This document shows, piece after piece, positions 34,401-41,309 of a stretch of 64,000 nucleotides of DNA (the stretch's first letter is position 1; each line of letters starts with the position of its first letter). This stretch comes from Lewinellaceae bacterium (GTDB lineage Bacteria; Bacteroidota; Bacteroidia; Chitinophagales; Saprospiraceae), in contig JADJRC010000009.1 of NCBI GenBank assembly GCA_016712415.1, forward strand, positions 107,001 through 171,000. Reading direction: 5' to 3'. The notes beneath the pieces were generated by a model. It saw only the letters and a list, made by a program, of their open reading frames with translations, searched no databases and was not told where the DNA came from. Position numbers and translations under genes: made by a program.

Positions 34401-35204
34401 GAGGGTGTCGAGGGCTGCGTCGTCGTACCGAAAAGGGCGGCTCACAAACGAATACCTGGGGTCGCGGAGCATGGCAGGCAGGGTAATCGCCTCCTCCGCC
34501 TGCTCCCGGGCGAATGGCAGCAGTTCGAAACGGCTGCGCATGATGTCGGGGATCAGCGGGCTGAGTGCGTTGAGCAGGTGCAGCAGATCGGACCGGATGG
34601 CGAATATGAACTTGCAGCGCGGCGAAGATTCCAGGGCCGGTACATCAAGTTGTTCGCCTGCTTCGATCTGCGCGCGCAAGCGTTCCAGGTAGGCTTCCGG
34701 CGGAGCGCCATTGGCCAGTTCCGCCAGTTCTGTCTGGAAAGTTTGCCGGAGCGCAGGGGTGTACAAGGTAAACACCTCCTCAAACTGATCGAGCACAAAC
34801 AGCGGGGTCGCCGGTGCGCCGTTTTTGGTAAAGGTAGCGGCTTTCATTTGTTCCCACAGCGAAGCGTCGGCCTGCCGCAGGGCGGGATCGAGCGCTACGG
34901 CGGAGCGGTATTCGTCGCGTTCGATTTCCTGTAAAAACTGCTCTTTAAGCGGCACCGCCACATTGCTCAGGCGGACGCGCAGGTGCAGCAGGTTGGTTTT
35001 TTCCAGTAAGGGGTTCAGACCTGCATTGATCAGCGAACTTTTACCCATGCCCGACTTGGCAAACAGGACGACCAGTTTTTCGACCATGACCTGCGCATAG
35101 AGGTCACGGGATTCGCGCTCGCGCCCGTAAAACAGCGCGGCATCGGTTGCCTCGAAAGGTTGCAGGCCCGGGTAGCGGTAAGAATGTTTCATTGCTTTCG
35201 TCAT
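31470..35204 (-). CDS. nSTAND-type NTPase with 14 WD40 repeats
   Basis: A 1244-residue protein. The N-terminal STAND-like P-loop domain begins YPGLQPFEATDAALFYGRE, with Walker A SGMGKSS (51-57) and Walker B LFVLDQFEEVF (135-145), followed by winged-helix-like segments. One membrane helix (about 458-480, LYSLALAVISIIAMFYAF) and a helical linker (LAYKSQIALRDGDRSAAFRL) lead into 14 WD40 repeats (about 560-1150), enough for two seven-bladed propellers. The C-terminal 90 residues are helical. This is the nSTAND1-WD40 layout seen in prokaryotic conflict systems, where the repeats sense a ligand and the NTPase signals to an effector. The partner is the SIR2-TIR gene 52 bases upstream. Start ATG 35202-35204 (a TTG lies five codons earlier). 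Confidence 0.9.
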   Translation of the reverse strand: MTKAMKHSYRYPGLQPFEATDAALFYGRERESRDLYAQVMVEKLVVLFAKSGMGKSSLINAGLNPLLEKTNLLHLRVRLSNVAVPLKEQFLQEIERDEYRSAVALDPALRQADASLWEQMKAATFTKNGAPATPLFVLDQFEEVFTLYTPALRQTFQTELAELANGAPPEAYLERLRAQIEAGEQLDVPALESSPRCKFIFAIRSDLLHLLNALSPLIPDIMRSRFELLPFAREQAEEAITLPAMLRDPRYSFVSRPFRYDDAALDTLINYLSKNGTEDVESFQLQILCQYIERLMTGEAVEAPDGQAIQVESSKRKSSVVTPALFGYEEGLKSILRNFYTDQIAALPPEKQPVARKIIEEDLITESERRRSVAEDDLLHVCNDRSLLDQLVETRLLRKEPRLKTFYYEISHDTLVPPILVKYKERRQEEERQEAMERMRQEQAEREAQLALERKKRMRALQITLYSLALAVISIIAMFYAFRQRNIAERDKRIAYANDLAYKSQIALRDGDRSAAFRLAEFAQQYVDADNSNALRALSEAFYYNEHPDTTNHRLPWNADFEGHNASVWAVAFSPDGKKLATASEDNTAKVWDIGAGKNILTLNGHTASVESIAFSPDGKRLATASEDSTAVIWDLATGRPVMQLKGHENSVSCIAFSPDGKSIATGSHDRFLIIWDAQTGKPVSKIEAHDNAVLSVAFSPDGTKLATGSYDEKAKVWDVATGTAIEVFEGHHNVVYCVAFSPDNNFLATGSGDKTAKVWNLKTREAQTFDGHNGFISSVAFSPDGKYLATGSYDNTAKLWDLASGDLRLNMKGHSNYVSSVAFSPDGKELATGSVDNTAKVWSLRSDQEALTLTGHDGAVRCVAFSPDGKKLASAADDGTEKVWNLETGKPALVLEGHEQPVLSTVFSHDGKQVATASEDSTARIWNAETGVLILTLRGHLDYVNSVAFSPDGKSLASSSDDGSIKVWNLETGKATLTLGAPETIFSGVAFSPDGKWLAAGSDGGTVFLWNLQTGKAPREFEGHNGPISCVSFSSDCKRLASGSKDKMVKIWDMESGKTACTLAGHNSPVSSVAFSPDGKKLVSGSDDKTAKIWDLETFEAVITLEGHSKSVKGVAFSPDGKQVATGAYEGVVKVWDIDAETIIRKMKSERRLTTLARPQLDLWGLKDLLSIRSGNEERLRNSGEPYQIAAFADLFAQRIRKDQENARSSPDRSIAIRLYESALQSGGDSTLIQQLRALKALK

Positions 35205-35256
35205 GTCAAGGGTCGTCAATTATCATTGGCCACTCAGGGCTGCTGTGCCTGCGGGG

Positions 35257-36609
35257 TTAGGGAAAGTGCGTCTTGATCCGGCGTTCCACCTCCTCCAGGA
35301 TGTCAGTCCAGGCGGCTGCCGGGTCGGCCCATTTGCTGACGGGCTCGAGGTTGTTGGGCATAACAGCATTCAGTACGGCCCCCCTGATGAGGGGCTTCCA
35401 TTGGCAAACGCCGCCGAGTACAGGTGAAACAATGGTTTTGCCCGGTGTGTCGGCGGGCAGTATTTTGTCGTAAAACTGCTCAATAAGGTCGTCGTTCGAC
35501 AGGAAATTGACCGAAATAAGCGGAAATACGAAGTGACTGTCGGTCATCTGCCGTTCAAATGCCGCCTGCATATCTTCCCCGGCCAGGGTTTCATGGATAT
35601 GGAAGTTGTATCGCATACGCAGGGGCGCCAGGGCGCGTATAAAATCCTGACGCAGCGGTTCGTCGGCAGTATCGCTGACGATGAGTGCATTGATCTGCCG
35701 GCCTTCTGCGGAGGCCGCTTGCGGTTCATCGGCCTGCGCCAGTTCTGCATTATAGCGTGCGAGGAAATCCTGCATGAAATCTGCCTCAGACAGTTTGATG
35801 AAATTCAGCCTGTACCGCGAACTGAAAAAAACCGAGGTGGCATAGTTCAGTTCGTTGGCGCCGGAGTGTAGTGCCCAGCTGGGCATGGCATCCGCTTCGT
35901 CGCTCATGCCCAGGCAATACAGCAGGAGCCGAAGGTACCAGTCGTTGAAATCGAACCCGACGAACAGGTAAGTTTTGGAATCGTTGAGTTCGGCGAGCAG
36001 GGAGTTGGGTATTTTACGTTCTGTTTGTACCACCTGCTTCATGAATTCCACCTGGTCGGCTCCGGTCATGACGAGCGAGCCGAGGGTTTTGCCGACCTGG
36101 CCGGTGCTGTCGTCCTTGCAATTCACCGCGCCGAGAAAGTGATAAACAAAGGTGCGGGTATCGGTAGGTAGATAGGTAAAATCGCGGGGTTGCCTGAAAT
36201 TGTAGATTTCCTCGTGGTATTTGACATTGTGGCGCTCCAACGCAGCACATATCTGTTTGTCGCGGGCGACGTTGATGATAATGCGGAAGGGCAATTGCGC
36301 CAGGGTATCCTGCAAAGTATTTACCGGAAGCGGCTTTCGGAAAAAGGTATCGATGGCGACCTCCAGTGTGGCGCGCCCTTTATCGGCGACGAGTAGTCCG
36401 GCTACGGTAGGCAGGTCGGCCCCTTCCGGCGGCCGGCGGGTTTCGTCGAACTCCTCGGTAATATGGCGGGTAAGCGCCTCTGCCATAGGAATCGTGTTGC
36501 CCTTCGCATCGGTCATCGTACTCAACAAAGGCCCTACAACCAGCACCAATGCATTATTTTCAAAAGCAAGGCGTAGTTTCGCCCAGTCTCTATCTGGAAT
36601 TTGATCCAT
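35257..36609 (-). CDS. SIR2-like plus C-terminal TIR-like protein (putative NADase effector)
   Basis: A 450-residue protein. Residues 10-270 look like a SIR2_2-type domain: ALVLVVGPLLS, INVARDKQICAALE in place of the TTN-x-D motif, FVYHFLGAVNC (a His), SLVMTGADQVEFM and LFVGFDFNDWYLRLLL. Residues 305-450 resemble a TIR_2 domain: INALIVSDTADEPLRQDF, LISVNFLSNDD, and the end IVSPVLGGVCQWKPL...AAAWTDILEEVERR. Both folds hydrolyse NAD in anti-phage systems (family knowledge). Together with the downstream nSTAND-WD40 gene it forms a two-gene unit. Catalytic competence is uncertain because the SIR2 glycine motif is degenerate. Start ATG 36607-36609. Confidence 0.78.
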   Translation of the reverse strand: MDQIPDRDWAKLRLAFENNALVLVVGPLLSTMTDAKGNTIPMAEALTRHITEEFDETRRPPEGADLPTVAGLLVADKGRATLEVAIDTFFRKPLPVNTLQDTLAQLPFRIIINVARDKQICAALERHNVKYHEEIYNFRQPRDFTYLPTDTRTFVYHFLGAVNCKDDSTGQVGKTLGSLVMTGADQVEFMKQVVQTERKIPNSLLAELNDSKTYLFVGFDFNDWYLRLLLYCLGMSDEADAMPSWALHSGANELNYATSVFFSSRYRLNFIKLSEADFMQDFLARYNAELAQADEPQAASAEGRQINALIVSDTADEPLRQDFIRALAPLRMRYNFHIHETLAGEDMQAAFERQMTDSHFVFPLISVNFLSNDDLIEQFYDKILPADTPGKTIVSPVLGGVCQWKPLIRGAVLNAVMPNNLEPVSKWADPAAAWTDILEEVERRIKTHFP

Positions 36610-36642
36610 AGTTTTCAATCCGGTTGATGCATGCCAGCGGTT

Positions 36643-37299
36643 TTAGCAATGCCCAAAAGTAATATTTGTGCCGCTTGACAGCAGGTAACAAGGCTCATGC
36701 GGGGTATTATTTTTGCTGCCGCCGCCGTCATCGTCATCATCATCATCGCCTCCGCCGTCGTCGTCGTCGCCGTCGTCGCCACCGCCATCAGGCCACCAGT
36801 CGAATACAATCTCCTCGATATCGTTCGTGTGGCATTCGAAGGCAACCTTGCATTCAAAATCATAACCGCCATCGTCATCGTCTTTCAGGAAATCGAGGTT
36901 TTTCATCGCCCAGGTCCAGCCGTCGGGTTCGGTGATCACGACGCTGTTACCGCTGATTTGCCAGCGGCCCCTTACGGTCAAATCGCTGTCGGTAAAGTTA
37001 TCGTAGGGCGTATCGTCCTCGTCCAGAAAGTACGATACATACAACAACTCACAGGTTCCGTTGGCGTGAAAAACGATGGTTTCCGGAATCAACTGGGCAA
37101 ATTCCGAGTTTTCCTCGAATTCGTCGTTATCGCCGAACTCTTCCGACTCCCAGTCAGAGCCTTCTTCCAGGTCTATTTTCCGAAGTTCCCACTCGCGGCT
37201 GTCGCCTCCGGTGAGTATCGCGGCAATGCTTTGGGCATTCCCCCGTGGAATGGCCAAAAGGAACATGCCGGTAATAAATATGCAAATCCTGATTTTCAT
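36643..37299 (-). CDS. Secreted acidic protein with Asp/Gly-rich tail segment
   Basis: A 218-residue protein with a signal peptide (MKIRICIFITGMFLLAIPRGNAQ) and a lipocalin-like body (REWELRKIDLEEGSDWESEE, GRWQISGNSVVITEPDGWTW) of a kind common in Bacteroidota. Near the C-terminus lies a run of Asp and Gly only (GGGDDGDDDDGGGDDDDDDD), encoded by GAC/GAT/GGC/GGA triplets that form a variable microsatellite at about 36716-36790. It ends HEPCYLLSSGTNITFGHC. It precedes the SIR2-TIR gene by 34 bases and could be cotranscribed, but no functional link is apparent. Confidence 0.75.
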   Translation of the reverse strand: MKIRICIFITGMFLLAIPRGNAQSIAAILTGGDSREWELRKIDLEEGSDWESEEFGDNDEFEENSEFAQLIPETIVFHANGTCELLYVSYFLDEDDTPYDNFTDSDLTVRGRWQISGNSVVITEPDGWTWAMKNLDFLKDDDDGGYDFECKVAFECHTNDIEEIVFDWWPDGGGDDGDDDDGGGDDDDDDDGGGSKNNTPHEPCYLLSSGTNITFGHC

Positions 37300-37342
37300 A
37301 TAGTCCTGATTTTCTGTTTTAAGAGTTGCTATGCAGCGTTTA

Positions 37343-37665
37343 TTAATTTGTATTGACATCAATGGCGTGCCACTCGTTGTCTTTAAACTGTTGTACAAAA
37401 GTGACGGTGGCGCCTTTCTGAGGTTTCCCCTTTTTTATCTCGCGGGCAGATACGCGGAATGTTTCGCCGTTCTGGTCTTCAATCCAGCCTATGCCTTTTG
37501 AATAAACCCGGATTTTTCCGGCGTTTCGCACGACCTTCTGTTCAAATTTCGGGAGGAAAGGGTTGTCGGTCAGCACCGGCTGCGGCGATCCTGTATGTAT
37601 GCCTGCGGGCGCGGCTGCAAGGGCAAAAGAACCCCAGAAAAAGTAAAAACGAATAAGACTTTCAT
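37343..37665 (-). CDS. Exported cold-shock-domain-like protein (frameshifted in the signal peptide)
   Basis: The 77 C-terminal residues read like a cold-shock/OB fold: GKIRVYSKGIGWIEDQNGET, FRVSAREIKKGKPQKGATV, FVQQFKDNEWHAIDVN. Upstream in that frame are ALAAAPAGIHTG and no start codon. In the frame one base away an ATG at 37663-37665 begins MKVLFVFTF. One extra T among the T-runs (A5 at 37638-37642 or 37645-37649 on the plus strand) joins them into MKVLFVFTFFWGSFALAAAP, a perfect signal peptide. I therefore call one gene with an indel. An exported cold-shock-like domain is unusual. Confidence 0.65.
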
Positions 37666-37985
37666 GGTGAACAAGTTTTTTTATACTAAAGAAAAAGAAG
37701 CCGAACTATATTGCTTTGACGATCCGACGGGGTAAATCTGAATGCGTTCGCTCCATCGGAATACCACAATGTTTACACCTGTCCTCGGATCTTTGATATA
37801 TATCAGGTGTTTTCAATGAATGCGGGCCGAATATACACCCAAACAAAGTTGATTATTACCGGACTAAGTTTTTTTAATACCAAAAAATTTATTTTACGCC
37901 GGGCCGTCCGGCAGGTACAACCGGTCCTGTCGGCATAAAAGTGCAAAATGAACTGATTTGATCTCATTTTCGTTTGACAACCCGT
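37666..37985. other. AT-rich divergent intergenic region
   Basis: 320 bases between the divergent 37343-37665 and arfB genes, markedly AT rich (several A/T runs, TATATAT at 37797). It probably carries promoters for both sides. No ORF with family resemblance and no clear TAnnTTTG element was found. Confidence 0.5.
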
Positions 37986-38396
37986 ATGGACATTGAACTG
38001 CTCAAATCGGAACTCCTTTACCGTACCTCCCGCTCCGGCGGCAAAGGTGGGCAAAACGTGAACAAGGTAGAGACCAAAGTTGAAGCGCGCTTCAATGTGG
38101 CTGCCTCGGCAGCGCTTTCGGAGGAAGAAAAGGCGCTGGTGCTGGAAAAACTGGCCAACCAGGTTTCTGGCGAAGGTATCCTGAGCGCCGTCAACCAGAC
38201 CGAGCGCTCTCAGCTGTCGAACAAGTTCCTGGCTGAAGAAAAACTGGTCAAACTCGTTGAAAAAGCGCTGAAAAAACCCAAAAAACGCAAGCCCAACAGA
38301 ATACCAACCGCAGTTAAAGAGGCCCGCCTGGAAGCCAAGAGGCGGCTTTCGGAGAAAAAGGCGGTGCGGAAAGGGAAGGGGGGGAATGATGAATGA
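37986..38396 (+). CDS. arfB: Alternative ribosome-rescue factor / peptidyl-tRNA hydrolase ArfB
   Basis: ArfB (YaeJ) enters ribosomes stalled on truncated mRNA and hydrolyses peptidyl-tRNA. The 136-residue protein has the GGQ motif in RSGGKGGQNVNKVETKVE and NQTERSQLSNK, and ends with the basic tail that sits in the mRNA tunnel (KKPKKRKPNRIPTAVKEARLEAKRR). Start ATG 37986. The stop lies inside the ATGATGA repeat array. Confidence 0.92.
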   Translation: MDIELLKSELLYRTSRSGGKGGQNVNKVETKVEARFNVAASAALSEEEKALVLEKLANQVSGEGILSAVNQTERSQLSNKFLAEEKLVKLVEKALKKPKKRKPNRIPTAVKEARLEAKRRLSEKKAVRKGKGGNDE

Positions 38397-38449
38397 TGAA
38401 TGACGATAATGATGAATGATGAATGACGATAGTGATGAATGACGATAAA
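38385..38449 (+). repeat. Short tandem array of ATGATGA and ATGACGATA units at the arfB stop
   Basis: Alternating 7-base ATGATGA and 9-base ATGACGATA/GTGATGA units. The array begins in the last codons of arfB and includes its TGA. Similar units, inverted, occur at 2625-2695. Confidence 0.8.
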
Positions 38450-38457
38450 AACTTCCT

Positions 38458-40053
38458 CTATCCCTCCAACTTCGCTCCTACAGCCCGCGCTACATTCTGG
38501 CCATCCATCGCTGCCGAAATAATGCCTCCTGCGTAGCCGGCGCCTTCGCCGCAGGGAAAAAGATTATTCACTTCCGGGTGCATCAGCGTTGCCGCGTCGC
38601 GCGGGATACGTACCGGTGCGCTTGTACGACTCTCGGTAGCCACGACGGTGGCCTCTTCCGTGTAAAAACCGCGCATGGTTTTGCCGAATTCCGCCATTCC
38701 CTCGCGCAACCTCCGGTAAATAAATGGCGGCAGCAGGTCAAAAACCGGTGCGGAATACAGGCCCGGTATGTATGACGAGCGCGGCAGGTCGGCAGACAAG
38801 ACGCCATTAATAAAATCGGGCAAACGCAGCGCAGGGCCTTTCTGGCTGCCGTCGCCGGCCTTGAAAAGGCGCTGCTCCACCTCTTCCTGCAAAGCCATGG
38901 CGGCAAACACCCCGTGTTTCGACCAGGGAGCCAGGTCTTCCGGTTCAACGGAAGTAACCACCCCTGAATTGGCGTATGGCGAATCGCGGCGGCTCATGCT
39001 CATGCCGTTCACCACGATCTCGCCGGGGGCTGTTGCTGCGGGCACGATCAAGCCTCCCGGGCACATGCAAAAAGAAAATACGCCCCTTCCGCCAACCTGG
39101 CAAACAAGGCTGTAACTCGCCGCCGGCAGGTGCTCGTCGCGCACGTTTCGTTTATACTGGATATTGTCGATCAGCGGCTGCGGGTGTTCTACCCGGACGC
39201 CCAGGGCAAACGGTTTCGGCTCGATACGGATGCCCCGGGCGTGCAAGAGACGATAGATATCGCGTGCGGAGTGTCCTGTAGCGAGGATGACTGCGTCGGC
39301 CAGCCATTCATTGGACGGTGGCAGGTGGCCGGCGGACGGTACGGTTTGGGTGATAACTCCGCGAATATCGGATGCTCCGTTGGCGAGTATCAGATCGGTG
39401 ACACATTGCCCGAAATGCACCTCTCCGCCGTAGTGCAGGATGGTTTCCCGGATGTTTTGCACCACAGCGGGCAGTTTGTTCGATCCGATGTGCGGGTGCG
39501 CTTCGGTCAGGATGTCTGATTTCGAGCCGTGTTCGACCAGCAACCGGAGCGCCTTGTGTACGTCGCCGCGCTTGACGGACCGCGTGTAAAGTTTTCCGTC
39601 GGAATAAGTGCCGGCGCCGCCTTCGCCGAAGCAGTAGTTGGAGTGGGGGTTTACTTCGCCGAATTGCTGGATGGCACGCAGGTCGCGCCGGCGTTCGCGG
39701 ACGTCTTTCCCGCGGTCGAGTACAATGGGCTTGATGCCGAGTTCGAGCAGTTCCAGCGCTGCAAAATATCCTGCTGGTCCGGCCCCGATGATAATAACCT
39801 TTTTCTTCCCGTCGACGGGTCGAAAACCTTCCAGAATGGCCGGTTCGGGCGTGAATACGTCGCCTTGTGCATACACCTCCGCCCGAATGCGGTAAACGGG
39901 TTGCCGCGAACGGGCATCGAGAGAGGATTTTAGAATTTCCAGGTGGGAAATCTGATCGGGGCGCAGGCCGGTTTGGCGGGCCGCTTTTTGCCGGAGCAGC
40001 GCCATATCCTGCCGTTCGGCAGGGAGCAAAACAATTTCAACCAATTGAGGCAT
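38458..40053 (-). CDS. FAD-dependent dehydrogenase (COG2509 family)
   Basis: A 531-residue flavoprotein. After an N-terminal domain of about 80 residues comes the FAD motif KVIIIGAGPAGYFAALEL, then the family hallmark CFGEGGAGTYSDGKLYTR, ILATGHSARDIY, CMCPGGLIVPAATAPGEIVVNGMS (split by me) and the C-terminal PCGEGAGYAGGIISAAMDG. These motifs are specific to a conserved family of uncharacterised dehydrogenases near all-trans-retinol-like and BFR-type oxidoreductases. The substrate is unknown. Start ATG 40051-40053. Confidence 0.9.
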   Translation of the reverse strand: MPQLVEIVLLPAERQDMALLRQKAARQTGLRPDQISHLEILKSSLDARSRQPVYRIRAEVYAQGDVFTPEPAILEGFRPVDGKKKVIIIGAGPAGYFAALELLELGIKPIVLDRGKDVRERRRDLRAIQQFGEVNPHSNYCFGEGGAGTYSDGKLYTRSVKRGDVHKALRLLVEHGSKSDILTEAHPHIGSNKLPAVVQNIRETILHYGGEVHFGQCVTDLILANGASDIRGVITQTVPSAGHLPPSNEWLADAVILATGHSARDIYRLLHARGIRIEPKPFALGVRVEHPQPLIDNIQYKRNVRDEHLPAASYSLVCQVGGRGVFSFCMCPGGLIVPAATAPGEIVVNGMSMSRRDSPYANSGVVTSVEPEDLAPWSKHGVFAAMALQEEVEQRLFKAGDGSQKGPALRLPDFINGVLSADLPRSSYIPGLYSAPVFDLLPPFIYRRLREGMAEFGKTMRGFYTEEATVVATESRTSAPVRIPRDAATLMHPEVNNLFPCGEGAGYAGGIISAAMDGQNVARAVGAKLEG

Positions 40054-40106
40054 AATCAACTATGTCCCGTTTTTATCGGGAAAAATGCGTTAAATTCCGT
40101 CTCCCG

Positions 40107-40532
40107 TCACTCCTTTCTTCGGAGCACTTTCTTGTCGTCTGACCAAGTAAACGTATCGGGCACAAAAATTTTCGCGTCCGGTATTTCGGTGATCTCGCCG
40201 TCGGGTGTTTTTACCCGCTTTTTTTTGCGGTCGGGCATTTTGGTATATATTTTTACTTCAGGCATGACGACAGTGTCCATCGCCACATCATAACGGCCTT
40301 CCTTGATGAGGTAGTCGAGTATCTCGGCGGAGCCGTGCGACAGTTGGACGTTCGTTTCGATGAGAATGGTACTGCCTGCCCAGGAGTATATTTCATAGAT
40401 ATCGGCGATGTCGAGATTGACCGTTTTCACGGAGTCTACGTCGAAAACCTGGTAAATGGTGCGCGCCATTTGGGCGGTTGCGCTATACTGAACGGTAAAA
40501 AACACAAAAAAGAAGAGCAGCCGGGGTGCCAT
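40107..40532 (-). CDS. Secreted hypothetical protein, paralogue of 40690-41112
   Basis: A 141-residue secreted protein with a signal peptide (MAPRLLFFFVFFTVQYSATAQ). The body, TVNLDIADIYEIYSWAGSTI, ILIETNVQLSHGSAEILDYL, EGRYDV and KIFVPDTFTW, parallels the upstream gene strand for strand. The shared pattern (a V..D/LDLPGAIDLKVW strand, then a SGSEAMLGEL-like turn and GRY) resembles the DUF4097-type beta-solenoid fragment. Role unknown. Confidence 0.7.
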   Translation of the reverse strand: MAPRLLFFFVFFTVQYSATAQMARTIYQVFDVDSVKTVNLDIADIYEIYSWAGSTILIETNVQLSHGSAEILDYLIKEGRYDVAMDTVVMPEVKIYTKMPDRKKKRVKTPDGEITEIPDAKIFVPDTFTWSDDKKVLRRKE

Positions 40533-40586
40533 ATGCGGTTTAATTTTTGGCAAAGGTCGGGCGAAGCGATCGCTTTTCAAAAACAC

Positions 40587-40624
40587 AAAAAAATTGCCCG
40601 GATGCAATAACGCAGTCCGGGCAA
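40587..40624 (-). terminator. Rho-independent terminator of the 40690-41112 gene
   Basis: Minus-strand stem TTGCCCGGA (40616-40624) with TCCGGGCAA (40594-40602) followed by seven T (40587-40593). It separates the two paralogous secreted-protein genes. Confidence 0.85.
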
Positions 40625-40689
40625 CTGAATTGTTTGTTGCTACGCCGACACGGGTGATGGGTGGCGTGCTTTTAACACGGGTAAAAAAA

Positions 40690-41112
40690 CTACTTTCTGT
40701 TTTCGGCAAGCGCCGTTGCATTGGGCATCTCGATCGTCAGGTCTTTGGGCACAAACACCACATACGTGATGGTTTCGCGCAATTCCTCACCCTTTATCCT
40801 GATCTGTTTTTGGGTGTTGGGCGATGCTATGGTCAATACATCGCCCGCTGATTTCGAAATAAGGTTGTAGCGGCCAACATTGGCAAGTTCTCCCAGCATG
40901 GCCTCGCTGCCGCTGGGAATGCTGATGGTGATGCTGATCCGGATGGTGGGATTGTCCCATACTTTCAGATCAATAGCGCCTGGCAAATCAAGACTGATGG
41001 TGCCTTTCCCATCGGTGTTGAACGACTTGGAAAATGTTTTTTCAACAGATTGCGCAGTGGCAGAAAGGGCGAGCGCGAGGAGGATTACAAGTGAAGCAAT
41101 GCGTATAGTCAT
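40690..41112 (-). CDS. Secreted hypothetical protein, paralogue of 40107-40532
   Basis: A 140-residue protein with a signal peptide (MTIRIASLVILLALALSATAQ) and beta-rich body: GKGTISLDLPGAIDLKVWD, IRISITISIPSGSEAMLGEL, NVGRYNLISKSAGDVLTIA, ITYVVFVPKDLTIEMPNATA. It matches the next gene in layout, suggesting tandem duplication. A good terminator follows. Function unknown. Confidence 0.75.
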   Translation of the reverse strand: MTIRIASLVILLALALSATAQSVEKTFSKSFNTDGKGTISLDLPGAIDLKVWDNPTIRISITISIPSGSEAMLGELANVGRYNLISKSAGDVLTIASPNTQKQIRIKGEELRETITYVVFVPKDLTIEMPNATALAENRK

Positions 41113-41309
41113 GGCGAACCTCCTATTTTTATAAGTTCAAAGTAAAGTTTTTATTTTGGAGAAAACAAGGTATTGGGGAAATTTTATTTCATTTACATAA
41201 ACGTAACGCCAAATCGAATGGTTGGGTTCCCTGTTTGACTTTTTTGTAAACCAGGGGTTTAAATGTGCGTTTGGTTTACCTTCGCCGGAAATTATATTGT
41301 TGCCTTCCA

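Noticed and set aside
36697..37356. Plus-strand hydrophobic ORF with poly-Ile/Val start
   Set aside because: It is the antisense of the Asp/Gly-rich secreted protein gene; the Ile/Val run is the complement of the Asp codons.
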